A stretch of 49,449 nt of DNA from CAZMRF01 sp964568735 (GTDB taxonomy: Bacteria > Acidobacteriota > Polarisedimenticolia > JACPZX01), in the NCBI GenBank assembly GCA_964568735.1, contig CAZMRF010000034.1, positions 1 to 49,449 on the forward strand. The letters run 5' to 3'. The position numbers and the translations under genes were made by a program. Shown piece after piece: positions 7,302 to 15,923 of the stretch; within the stretch, counting starts at the first letter, position 1; each line of letters begins with the position of its first letter. The notes below the pieces were generated by a model that saw only the letters and a list, made by a program, of their open reading frames with translations, was not told the DNA's origin and ran no database searches.

Positions 7302-10300
7302 CTAGAAGTTCATCGTCAGGCCGATCTCCCAGATGCGACCGAAGCGCCGGAGCCCCTGCGGGCCGGGCACGAGCTGAATGCCGTTGATCGAGGTCTCGCG
7401 GAACGCTGTCAGCGTCGCGGCGTCGTTGTTCAGGAGGTTGCTGACCACGATCTCTCCGGATGCCTGGACCTTGCCGATGAGGAAGCGCTTGACCACCTTC
7501 CCGTCGACTCCCCAGAAGCCGTTGTTCCTCTGGTCGTTGCGCTGGTGCGACGGGTAGTAGGTGCGGAAGATCGTGTTGCCAAAGCTGTCCTCGTCAATCG
7601 TCTGGCCCTGGATGGAAAAGGGGATCCCGCTCTCCCACGAGATCGAGGTGCCGACCTCGACGTCCTTGGGAAGGTGGGACGTCGCGATGACGAGGACGCG
7701 ATGGCGCTGGTCGAAGGCCAGGTACCCCGCTTCGTCGTCGCTCGTGGACGGGTCGTTTCCAAGTGCCTGCTGGAAGTCCTCGGCCTGCCCCTCCGCCGTC
7801 GAGTAGGTGTAGCTGGTCTGCATCTGCCAGTTCCGGTGCAGCCGCTTGTTCAGCTCGAACGCGATGGACTTGTAGTGGAGGGAGTTGTAGTTCCCGACAC
7901 GGAGGACCTGGCTGAAGTTCGGATTCACGATGTAGAGGTCCGGCGCCTGATTGGGGCCCTGGTTCGCTGGATTGCCGAAGAGGTCGTCGCTGAGGTGGGC
8001 CTTCCCGGAGGTGTCGACGAACTGGGTGCAGACGTCCTCCGGATTGATCTTGAACTCCTGTTCGAACTGGGTGCAGAGCACGTGGTTGACGTCGGTATCC
8101 TGGAGCAGATCCCACCCCAGCCTCTGCGTGTAGGTGATTTTCGCCGACCATTCGGGGGCCAGCTCACGCTCGAAGCCGACCGTGAAGACATCGGTGAAGG
8201 GCGTTCTCAGGTCGCGTTCCACCTGGTTCACGGAGAAGGCGGAGGAGGCCCGCGAGAGCAGCGGAGTGCTCAGGCTGGGCGGCTCGAAGATGAAGGTGGT
8301 GGGGTCCGGATCGAACGTGTAGTTCACCGTGTCCGGCCCGATCTCCCCGGCAACTTCGAAGAGGTAGAGCCGGTCGTAGTACCGCCCCCACGAAGAGAAG
8401 AGCTTCGTCTTGCCGTCGGCCCAAGGGTCCCACGAGGCGCTGAAGCGCGGGGACAGGTTGACGTTCGTGATCTCGAAGTTCTCGGGGTCCCGGTCCGGAT
8501 AGGTCGTGTAGGGGGATGACCAGACCTCGAGGCCGTCGATGCGATCCGCTCCCGAGTCGAAAACGCCGTCGTCATCGACGTCATACTGACGGAGCTTCTC
8601 GGGGGTCTGCGCATCCATCGTGTACTTGAGATTGCCGTTGACAATCGTACCGGGGATTCTGCCCGCGACGTCGCACACTGAGCCCGAGTTGCTCTGGCCG
8701 CTCGTCCCCGCGACCCGGTCGGCGTCGGCGCACAGACCCTCGACGATGGCGATGGATTGCCGCTTCTCATCGCGCGGCTCGAAGAACTCGAACCCCGACG
8801 TATCCACGTCCTCCCTGTCCACGCGAAGCCCGAAGTTCACCGTCATGTTCGGCCGCGGCTTCCACGTGTCCGTGACGTAGGCCGACGAGTTGAAGCTGAC
8901 CGCCTTCTGGTCGAGGATCACCGGATCGTACACTGTGAGGATCTGGATGCCCTCGACCGCGTTGGGTATGGGCACGCCGCCGGCCCCCTGGCAGCCCTTG
9001 CAGGGCTCATAGAGGTTGGAGAAGAAGGGGTTGGTCGCCGGCTCGTTCAGGTACTTCTCGTCAGCGAACTCCATGCCTGACTTGATCTGATGCTCGCCCC
9101 AGGCGTCCTCGAGCGTATAGGTGAGGTCGGTCTTCACGGAGTTGCGGATACGGGAATCATCGTTCGTGAAGAAGAGCGGGCCCGTTATCGTGCCCGTCTT
9201 CAGGTCGAACTGCTGGATTGTGGCGTTGCCCAGCGCGGGGTCGCAGTTGTCGAAGAAGCCCGTGACCAGGCCGTTCGTGGAGCATTCCTTGACGGGGTAC
9301 TCGGCGCGGACCTTGACGCTCCCCTGGCTCCGATCGACGCGGGTCGTTATGTCGATGAGGTGGAAATCGTCGGAGACGGGCTCGATGGAGATGCCGGTGT
9401 CATAGGCCGTCACCAGAGTCTCCATGAGCAGAGTCGGCGAGATGATCGAGGTCCACCTGAGCTGGTACGTGTTGCCGCCCTGGTTCCAGTCGCCGTCGGA
9501 ATCCGCGTCCACGCCGAATCCCAGGAAGAGCCCCCCCAGCTCGAGATTGTCGGAGTTGTACTGAAGGGCGAGCTTGTTGTCGGAGTCGACCTGCCAGGTC
9601 ACCTTCCCGAAGTTGTACCAGCCGTCCCGGGTCACCGTGAAGCTCGCGCCCGCGAGGCTGATCGGCGCGCTCGTGTCTATCCGCTGCACGGAGGCGAAGT
9701 ACCAGAGCTTGTCCTTCATGATGGCGCCGCCCATCGTTCCATAGACTCGCAGGTCGCGGTTGTCGATCTCGATGTTGCTGTTCGTCACGAAGGTGTCCAC
9801 GTTCTCGGTCGCGCCGTCCCCGTCGAAGATCTGGCCTCGCCAGATGGCGCGGAAGGAACCCTCGGTGTCGTTGCCACCGGACTTCGTGATGATGTTGGCG
9901 AATCCTCCGTCGGCCCGGCCGTACTCTGCGCTCGCCCCGGCGGTGATGACCTCGATCTCCTCGATCGCGTCCGAGTTGAAATTCTGGCCGAAGGTGCCGC
10001 TCGCCGGGTCGGTGATATTGCCGCCATCGAGGCGGTACTGCAGCCCCGTCTCGCGGGCTCCCTGAACGTTGGGGTTCCCGTCACCGTCGGTGTCGGTGAC
10101 GCCCGGCGTGAGGGTGAGGATGTCCTGGTAGTTCCTGCCGATGATGGGAAGCCCCTCGATGAACTCGGTGTTGAAGGTCGTCGCCGTCTTGGTGGATTCG
10201 GTATCGACGACCTGGCCGTGTGCTACGACCTCGACCGTCTCGGTGAGCTCCTCGGAGGTCCGGAGAGTCACGTCCTGCACGGTGGTCTTGCCTGGATCGA

Positions 10301-10595
10301 GATCGACGGGGCCCAGCTCGATGGGGGCGAAGCCCGGGTAGTTGATCTTGATGAAGTAGTCGTTGGCGGGGGGGAGGAGCTGGAACTTGAACTTCCCCTC
10401 GATGTCGGTCATCACGGTCTTGCCGGCGCTGCCGTGGGAGCTGCTGCTGACCGACACCGGCACACCCGGCAGGCCGACTCCGTCGGTGTCCACGACCTTG
10501 CCCCTGAGGGTCGCGGTGATCTGCTGTGCCTGGACCCCCGTAGCGAAGATGGCAGCCAGTGCGAGGGTTACGACCGCCAGTCGAGTGAATCTCAT
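7302..10595 (-). CDS. TonB-dependent receptor, Oar-like, with N-terminal carboxypeptidase-regulatory domain
   Basis: Outer-membrane transporter of 1097 residues. After a signal peptide ending VQAQ (about residue 25) comes a carboxypeptidase-regulatory-like beta sandwich (ITATLRGKVVDTDGVGLPGV to about residue 105). A plug domain follows (IEGLPIIGRNYQDILTLTPG, then GGFANIITKSGGND), then a large beta-barrel ending in the C-terminal Phe of GLTMNF that marks BAM substrates. ATG 10595 is preceded by GGAGGT at a seven-base distance; a longer in-frame extension to 10841 has no signal features. Aspartate-rich loops (DTDGDGNPN, DVDDDGVFDSGADRIDG) look like calcium sites. The substrate is unknown; large polymers or proteins are the usual guess for this class. 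Confidence 0.93.
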   Translation of the reverse strand: MRFTRLAVVTLALAAIFATGVQAQQITATLRGKVVDTDGVGLPGVPVSVSSSSHGSAGKTVMTDIEGKFKFQLLPPANDYFIKINYPGFAPIELGPVDLDPGKTTVQDVTLRTSEELTETVEVVAHGQVVDTESTKTATTFNTEFIEGLPIIGRNYQDILTLTPGVTDTDGDGNPNVQGARETGLQYRLDGGNITDPASGTFGQNFNSDAIEEIEVITAGASAEYGRADGGFANIITKSGGNDTEGSFRAIWRGQIFDGDGATENVDTFVTNSNIEIDNRDLRVYGTMGGAIMKDKLWYFASVQRIDTSAPISLAGASFTVTRDGWYNFGKVTWQVDSDNKLALQYNSDNLELGGLFLGFGVDADSDGDWNQGGNTYQLRWTSIISPTLLMETLVTAYDTGISIEPVSDDFHLIDITTRVDRSQGSVKVRAEYPVKECSTNGLVTGFFDNCDPALGNATIQQFDLKTGTITGPLFFTNDDSRIRNSVKTDLTYTLEDAWGEHQIKSGMEFADEKYLNEPATNPFFSNLYEPCKGCQGAGGVPIPNAVEGIQILTVYDPVILDQKAVSFNSSAYVTDTWKPRPNMTVNFGLRVDREDVDTSGFEFFEPRDEKRQSIAIVEGLCADADRVAGTSGQSNSGSVCDVAGRIPGTIVNGNLKYTMDAQTPEKLRQYDVDDDGVFDSGADRIDGLEVWSSPYTTYPDRDPENFEITNVNLSPRFSASWDPWADGKTKLFSSWGRYYDRLYLFEVAGEIGPDTVNYTFDPDPTTFIFEPPSLSTPLLSRASSAFSVNQVERDLRTPFTDVFTVGFERELAPEWSAKITYTQRLGWDLLQDTDVNHVLCTQFEQEFKINPEDVCTQFVDTSGKAHLSDDLFGNPANQGPNQAPDLYIVNPNFSQVLRVGNYNSLHYKSIAFELNKRLHRNWQMQTSYTYSTAEGQAEDFQQALGNDPSTSDDEAGYLAFDQRHRVLVIATSHLPKDVEVGTSISWESGIPFSIQGQTIDEDSFGNTIFRTYYPSHQRNDQRNNGFWGVDGKVVKRFLIGKVQASGEIVVSNLLNNDAATLTAFRETSINGIQLVPGPQGLRRFGRIWEIGLTMNF

Positions 10596-10707
10596 GGACG
10601 TACCTCCGATGCATCCCGCTCCAGGCTTGATCTGGGGGGGGGGATCGTCCAGCCGGGTTAGACAAGTCATGGCGAATGAACGATTTGAGGCAGACACGCG
10701 ATGACTC

Positions 10708-10736
10708 CATATACCACCTACGGTCCGGAAGATCAA
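10708..10736 (-). promoter_or_regulatory. Candidate promoter of the first TonB receptor gene
   Basis: On the minus strand TTGATC (10731-10736), a 17-base spacer and TATATG (10708-10713) give an expected start near 10700 and a leader of about 105 bases before ATG 10595. Both boxes match four of six consensus positions. The intergenic stretch 10596-10866 shows nothing else that I can support except a palindrome, GGCTCGAGCC, near 10853-10862. Confidence 0.45.
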
Positions 10737-10866
10737 GCCGGAGGCCGCAAATGGCGGGGTTCGTCGGCCCTTTCGGGTTCCCGGGGGTCGGTGCGACGGA
10801 GCATTCCTGGCGCCTCCCCCGAGGTGCACCTCTCTCGACACCCGGCTCGAGCCATAGGTTGACAGC

Positions 10867-13800
10867 CTAGAAAGCCATGCTCATGCCGATCTCCCAGAAC
10901 CTCCCGAAGCGGCGCAGCCCCTGGGGGCCCTGGACGAGCTGGATACCGCTGAAGGAGCTCGTGCGGAAGGCCGCGAGAGTCAGGTCATCGTCGTTGAGGA
11001 TGTTCTGGACAGCCAGCTCGGCCGAGGCCTGGACCCGGCCGATGAGGAAGCGCTTGATCATCTTGAAGTCGACGCCCCAGAAGCCGTCATTCCTCTGATC
11101 GTTGCGCTGGTGGGTGGGGAAGAAGGTGCGGAAGACCGTGTTCCCGACGTCGTCGACGTCGACCGTCTGGGACTGGACCGAGAAGGGGACGCCGCTCTCC
11201 CAGGTCAGTGCCGTCCCGAGCTCCACGTCCTTGGGGAGATGGGTGGTCGCGATCATCACGACCCTGTGGCGCTGGTCGAAGGCGAGGAATCCAGCTTCGT
11301 CATCGGTGGTCGAGGGGTCGTTGCCCAGGGCCTGGCCGAAAGCCTCCGCCTGCCCCTGTGCCCGGGAGTAGGTGTAGCTGGACTGCATCTGCCAGTTGCG
11401 GTGGAGCCGCTTGTTGAGCTCGAGGGAGACGGATCGGAACTTCGACGAGTTGGAGTTGTCCACGCGCAGGATCTGGTTGAAATTCCGGTTGACGTTGTAG
11501 AGATCGGGCGCGTTGTTGGAGCCCCCGGAGAGCGGGTCGCCGAAGAGATCGTCACTGAGGTGGACCTTGCCCGAGGTGTCGGTGAAGAGCTCGCAGACCT
11601 CCGTGGGGCTGATCCCGAATTCGCGGTCGAAGTCCGTGCAGAGGAGGTGGTTGCGGTCGGTATCTTGAAGGAGGTCCCAGCCCATCCTCTGGGTGTACGT
11701 GATCTTGGCCGACCATTCGGGCGCGAGCTCCCTCTCGAAGCCGACCGTGAAAACGTCCGTGAAGGGAGTTCTCAGATTTCGCTCCACCTGCTGGACGGAG
11801 ACGGCCGAGGTGTTGTCCGAGAGGAGTCCGGGCACGAACTTGAACTGGGCCGGGTCGGGGTGGAAGACGTAGTTCACTGTATCGGGCCCGATCTCACCCG
11901 TGACGGTCGCGAGGAAGAGGCGGTCGTAGAACCGGCCCCAGGTCCCGAAGACCTTGGTCCGGCCGTCCGCCCAGGGGTCCCAGGAGGCGCTGAACCTCGG
12001 CGAGAGGTTCACATTGGTGATCTCGAAGTTCTCGGGGCGCCGGTCGGGAAAGCTGGTCAGAGCCGACTGCCAGACGGGCAGTCCGTCGATCCGATCGGCG
12101 CCCGAGTCGAAGATGCCGTCGTCGTTGATATCCCAGGCCCGCACCTTCTCGGGCGTCGACCCGTCCAACGCGTAGGCGAGGTTGCCGGAGGGCTCTCCCC
12201 CCGGCGTGAAGCCGGACGAGGGATCGCAGACGGTCTGCGCGTTGCTCTGACCTGACCCCGCCAGCGCCACCCTCATGCCGTCCGCGCACAGACTCTCGAT
12301 GATCTGGTTGTACCGGCGCCGCTCGTCGCGAGGCTCGAAGGGCTCGAATCCGGAGGTATCGACATCCTCGCGATCCAGACGGAGGCCGAAGTTCACGGTC
12401 ATGTTGGGGCGAGGCTTCCACGTATCGGTGACGTAGGCCGCGGAGCTGAAGTTGACCGCTCTCTGATCCATCTCGACGGGGTCGGACACGGTGAGAATCT
12501 GGATGCCCTCGACGGCGTCGATGATGGGCCGCCCCTGGGCGTCGCTGCAGTTCCTGCAGGGCTCGTAGAGGTTCACGAAGAAAGCGTTGGTGACGGGCTC
12601 GTCCTCGAACTTCTCGTCGGCGAACTCGATGCCGGACTTGATCTGGTGCTCGCCCCACGCGTCCTCGATGGTGTAGGTCAGGTCGGACTTGACGGAGTTT
12701 CTGACGCGCGAGTCATCACTGCTGAAGAAAAGCGGCCCCGTGGTGGTCCCGTGGATCAGATCGAACTGCTGGATCGACGTGTCGCCGTTCGCCTCGTTGC
12801 AGTTCTCGATGAACCCGGTGGCCGTGCCGTTGGCGGAGCACTCCTTGACGGGGTACTCGGCCTGGAGGGTCACGCTGTTGATGTTGCGATTGACCCTCGT
12901 GTTGATGTTGATGAGGTGGAAGTCGTCCGCGACCGGCTCGACGGAGATTCCGGAATCGAAGGCAGTGACCAGCGTCTCCATCAGCAGGGTCGGCGAGAGG
13001 ATGGAGGTCCACCTGAGTTGGTAGGTCTGGCCTCCCTGATTCCAGGTTCCGTCGGAATCCTCGGCGGTGCCGAAGTTCAGGAAGAGGCCCCGGATCTCGA
13101 GCGGATCGTCGTTGAACTGCATGGCGAGCTTGTTGTCGGAGTCCACCTGCCACGTGAGCTTGGCGAACCGGTTGGCTCCCTCGCGCTCCTGGGTGATGGT
13201 GACGCCTGCGAGGTTCTGGGGGATGCTCGTATCGATGTACTGCAGAGAGGTGAAGTACCAGAGCTTGTCTCTGACCAGGGCACCGCCGAGCGTGAGGAAG
13301 GGGCGCAGGTCGCGGAGGTCCACGTCCACGGGCGCGTTCGTCACGAAGGTGTCCTGGTTCTCGCCGGCGCCGTCCCCGTCCAGCAGCTTTCCGCGCCAGA
13401 TCAGCCGGAAGGTGCCCTCGAAGTCGTTGCCTCCGGACTTGGTGATGATGTTGGCGAACCCGCCGTCGGCGCGCCCGAACTCGGCGCTCGCCCCGGCCGT
13501 GATCACCTCGATCTCCTCGATGGCGTCGAGGTTGAGGTTCTGCCCGAAGGTCCCCGAGACCGGGTCGGTGATGTTGCCGCCGTCGAGGCGGATCTGCAGC
13601 CCTGTTGCCCGGGCCCCCTGGACGTTGGGATTACCGTCCCCGTCGGTATCGGTGACGCCGGGGGTCAGCGTCAGGATGTCCTGGAAGTTCCTCCCGATGA
13701 GAGGCAGTCCGTCGATGAACTCGGTATTGAATGTGGTGGAGGTCTTCGTGCTCTCGGTGTCGACCATGCTCCCGGTGCTGATGACCTCGATGGTGTCGGT

Positions 13801-14151
13801 CATCTCTTCGGAGGTCCGCAGCGTGATGTCCTGCACCGTCGTCCTGCCCGGATCCAGATCGATCGGGCCGAGCTCCACCGGCGAGAAGTTGGGGTAGGAG
13901 ACGAAGAGCATGTAATCGTTAGCGGGAGGGAGGAGCTGGAACTTGAACCTGCCCTCGATGTCGCTCACGACGGTCTTCGCGGCGCTGCCGTGAGTGTTGC
14001 TCGTGACGCTCACGGGGACGCCTGGTAGCGGCACCCCGTCGACGTCGAGCACCCTTCCCCTGAGAGTGGCCGTGATCTGCTGGGCCTCGGCCACGCCGGA
14101 CAAGGCGATGACGGCGATGATCAGGACAGGGATCTTCACGGCTGAATGCAT
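10867..14151 (-). CDS. TonB-dependent receptor, Oar-like, tandem paralogue
   Basis: A 1094-residue outer-membrane receptor with the same architecture as the next gene downstream and long identical stretches, for example FTDVFTVGFERELAPEWSAK and FEITNVNLSPRFSASWDPWA. The signal peptide ends near VAEAQ; then a carboxypeptidase-regulatory domain, a plug (LIGRNFQDILTLTPG) and a barrel ending GMSMAF with terminal Phe. ATG 14151 has GGAGGT seven bases upstream, in nearly the same context as the paralogue. The calcium-like loop DINDDGIFDSGADRIDG and a Cys pair (EPCRNC) are conserved between copies. A recent tandem duplication followed by divergence in external loops is the simplest reading. The substrate cannot be told. 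Confidence 0.93.
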   Translation of the reverse strand: MHSAVKIPVLIIAVIALSGVAEAQQITATLRGRVLDVDGVPLPGVPVSVTSNTHGSAAKTVVSDIEGRFKFQLLPPANDYMLFVSYPNFSPVELGPIDLDPGRTTVQDITLRTSEEMTDTIEVISTGSMVDTESTKTSTTFNTEFIDGLPLIGRNFQDILTLTPGVTDTDGDGNPNVQGARATGLQIRLDGGNITDPVSGTFGQNLNLDAIEEIEVITAGASAEFGRADGGFANIITKSGGNDFEGTFRLIWRGKLLDGDGAGENQDTFVTNAPVDVDLRDLRPFLTLGGALVRDKLWYFTSLQYIDTSIPQNLAGVTITQEREGANRFAKLTWQVDSDNKLAMQFNDDPLEIRGLFLNFGTAEDSDGTWNQGGQTYQLRWTSILSPTLLMETLVTAFDSGISVEPVADDFHLININTRVNRNINSVTLQAEYPVKECSANGTATGFIENCNEANGDTSIQQFDLIHGTTTGPLFFSSDDSRVRNSVKSDLTYTIEDAWGEHQIKSGIEFADEKFEDEPVTNAFFVNLYEPCRNCSDAQGRPIIDAVEGIQILTVSDPVEMDQRAVNFSSAAYVTDTWKPRPNMTVNFGLRLDREDVDTSGFEPFEPRDERRRYNQIIESLCADGMRVALAGSGQSNAQTVCDPSSGFTPGGEPSGNLAYALDGSTPEKVRAWDINDDGIFDSGADRIDGLPVWQSALTSFPDRRPENFEITNVNLSPRFSASWDPWADGRTKVFGTWGRFYDRLFLATVTGEIGPDTVNYVFHPDPAQFKFVPGLLSDNTSAVSVQQVERNLRTPFTDVFTVGFERELAPEWSAKITYTQRMGWDLLQDTDRNHLLCTDFDREFGISPTEVCELFTDTSGKVHLSDDLFGDPLSGGSNNAPDLYNVNRNFNQILRVDNSNSSKFRSVSLELNKRLHRNWQMQSSYTYSRAQGQAEAFGQALGNDPSTTDDEAGFLAFDQRHRVVMIATTHLPKDVELGTALTWESGVPFSVQSQTVDVDDVGNTVFRTFFPTHQRNDQRNDGFWGVDFKMIKRFLIGRVQASAELAVQNILNDDDLTLAAFRTSSFSGIQLVQGPQGLRRFGRFWEIGMSMAF

Positions 14152-14496
14152 GGACGGACCTCCGATCCTGTGCGAGAAGCCCAGCGTTCGGCGCCGGGTC
14201 TCCGCGGACCGCCGCCGGGAGGCGGCTACGGGGTCCGTTGGCTTGGGCGGGTCGTGTGAATCGAGAGGGAGCGGCGATCCGGAATGCGCGCGGGGCGCTC
14301 TTCCCGATCCGCCATCCTCCCCTTACCGAATTCCGCGTCATTGGAAACACGGGAACCGGAGAAGGTTGACGCCCGGTCTGTCAGGATCTCGTCAGAAGAT
14401 CAGAAGCTCACTGGAAGATCCCGCGGACACCCACCGTCCGCAACCGGAAGGGCCGGGATGCCGATCCCCGCTCGCGCGAGAGGCGCGTTCCGGCTG
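14152..14496. other. Intergenic region without a recognised gene
   Basis: 345 bases between the second receptor gene and the upstream minus-strand gene. It holds the receptor ribosome-binding site (GGAGGT about 14159-14164) and a short palindrome, CTCGCGCGAG (14471-14480). I found no convincing -35/-10 pair, tRNA or conserved small reading frame, although a promoter for the receptor is expected here. Confidence 0.5.
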
Positions 14497-15411
14497 CTAG
14501 CCACCCGGGCGGTAGGGCGTCACCTCCACGATGAAGGAGGAGCGCCCGGCAGGCCCTGCGGCCTCCGGCGCTACCCCGCCTCCCTCTGCGGGAAGATCGA
14601 GCGAGATCTCGAAGGGAATGCCGAGCGGACCCGTCCGGGTGGCCGACGAGGAGAGTCTCAGCGGCTCTGCATCGCCCTCGGAGTAAAGGAGGGCCGAGAG
14701 CGATGCTTCCACGCTGATCCAGCCGGCGCGCGTCAGTACCGGCAAGAGGCGAAGCGTCAGCCCCTCGTCGCGGTAGGCCAGCCCCCTCCCGTCGTCGCGG
14801 GGGAGCGGGCGCTTCCAGCGCGTCTCCCATGTCACAGGAGTCCGCTCGAGAGCCATCAGGTGGTGGCTCTCGAGGAGCTCCCGCGCCTTCTCCGTTCCTC
14901 GATACACCTCGAGCCGGAAGTCGATCCGAGCGGGCTGCGCCGGGATCGGCTCGGGCCTGGGCGGCGCGGTATCGGGCTCGAGGAGCCATGAGAGGGAGAG
15001 GACCAGTCGCCGGCCGCGGCCGGGGTCCTCGGCGAGCTGGGTCAGCCCCGAGATCCCCGGCGTCAGGTCGAGGCTCTCGAGATTCGTCTCGCTGGGAGGC
15101 CTTCCCGCCGCGGCGTCCGCCGCCGACTCCCACAGGTCGACGCGAAGGCTCACCCGGACCGGCGCCTCGTCGATGGCCGCCGGCTCCTGTGCGCCGGCCG
15201 AGCCCTCAGGTGCGGGGGCCTCGAGGATCTTCGCGGGGCTCATCTGGATCTGAACCGATCCTGGGAGCCCCTCGAGGTCGAGATTCTCCATGAGAAGCCC
15301 GGTGCCTCCCTCGGGCACGAGAGCGCGATGCTCGGAGAGGAGCGCCGTTCCATCCGCGCTCATCAAGAGGATCCGGGCGAGGAGGAAGACGTTCGCGGCG
15401 GCAGCGTTCAT
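14497..15411 (-). CDS. Hypothetical protein with C-terminal FIVEVTPY motif
   Basis: A 304-residue protein I do not recognise. There is no clear signal peptide; residues 6-17 (NVFLLARILLMS) are only mildly hydrophobic. The sequence alternates beta-strand-like segments (VRVSLRVDLWE, RLVLSLSWLLE, RIDFRLEVYRG, WISVEASLSALLYS) with Pro/Glu/Ala-rich linkers and ends in SSFIVEVTPYRP. Third codon positions are strongly G/C, like its neighbours. It lies upstream of the receptor pair on the same strand but 345 bases away, and is divergent from gatC. No Shine-Dalgarno precedes ATG 15411. It might be an assembly or secretion accessory protein, but nothing in the sequence proves this. Confidence 0.6.
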   Translation of the reverse strand: MNAAAANVFLLARILLMSADGTALLSEHRALVPEGGTGLLMENLDLEGLPGSVQIQMSPAKILEAPAPEGSAGAQEPAAIDEAPVRVSLRVDLWESAADAAAGRPPSETNLESLDLTPGISGLTQLAEDPGRGRRLVLSLSWLLEPDTAPPRPEPIPAQPARIDFRLEVYRGTEKARELLESHHLMALERTPVTWETRWKRPLPRDDGRGLAYRDEGLTLRLLPVLTRAGWISVEASLSALLYSEGDAEPLRLSSSATRTGPLGIPFEISLDLPAEGGGVAPEAAGPAGRSSFIVEVTPYRPGG

Positions 15412-15595
15412 CTAGGAGAATGTCCGGGTCATGTCCTGGGTCGGGCGTCCCGGGCCTGCGAGCCGCGGCCAAGGAATGGCGACGATCTGATCCGGGTCCA
15501 TAGTACTCCGGGGGAGGAATTCGGCAGCCATGGAGACCGAGCCCCGGGCATCGGGGTATCACCGCCCCCTCAGTGGCCAGGCCCCTCGTGAGGCG

Positions 15596-15625
15596 TTGAA
15601 CCATTGCGGCACGCTCCGGTATAGT
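15596..15625 (+). promoter_or_regulatory. Promoter giving a leaderless gatC transcript
   Basis: TTGAAC (15596-15601), an 18-base spacer and TATAGT (15620-15625). The usual start site six to seven bases further on falls at 15632-15633, the A of the gatC ATG. No Shine-Dalgarno is present ahead of that ATG. Confidence 0.6.
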
Positions 15626-15632
15626 GCGAACG

Positions 15633-15923
15633 ATGAAGATCGACCTTGAGGAAGTACGCCGGGTGGCCGCTCTGGCGCACCTCGCCCTGGATGCGGACCG
15701 CGAGGAGGCGCTCCGGCTCGATCTCGATCGCATCCTCGAATACGTCGAGAAGCTCAACGAGATCGACACCTCCGGCGTCGGGCCGGCGTCGGAGCCGGCC
15801 CGCGGCGATACCGCCTTGCGGGCTGACGGTCGTGGCAGCTCGCTCGATCCCGAGGAGGCGCTCGCCAACGCGCCCGAGGCGGGGGATGGCCACTTCAAGG
15901 TTCCGCGCGTCCTCCCCGGATGA
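15633..15923 (+). CDS. gatC: Asp-tRNA(Asn)/Glu-tRNA(Gln) amidotransferase subunit C
   Basis: A 96-residue GatC: the small belt-like subunit that holds GatA and GatB together in the complex converting mischarged Glu-tRNA-Gln or Asp-tRNA-Asn to the amide. The family pattern VRRVAALAHLALDADREEAL, then ILEYVEKLNEIDTSGV, is clear, and the C-terminus HFKVPRVLPG matches the typical ending. ATG 15633 is chosen; a GTG nine bases earlier is in frame. The stop overlaps gatA by four bases. gatB is not in the window, so it must be encoded elsewhere. Confidence 0.95.
   Translation: MKIDLEEVRRVAALAHLALDADREEALRLDLDRILEYVEKLNEIDTSGVGPASEPARGDTALRADGRGSSLDPEEALANAPEAGDGHFKVPRVLPG

Noticed and set aside
10596..10841. 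N-terminal extension of the first receptor to 10841.
   Set aside because: The extra 82 residues have no signal peptide. The ATG at 10595 has a good ribosome-binding site and a signal peptide follows it directly.
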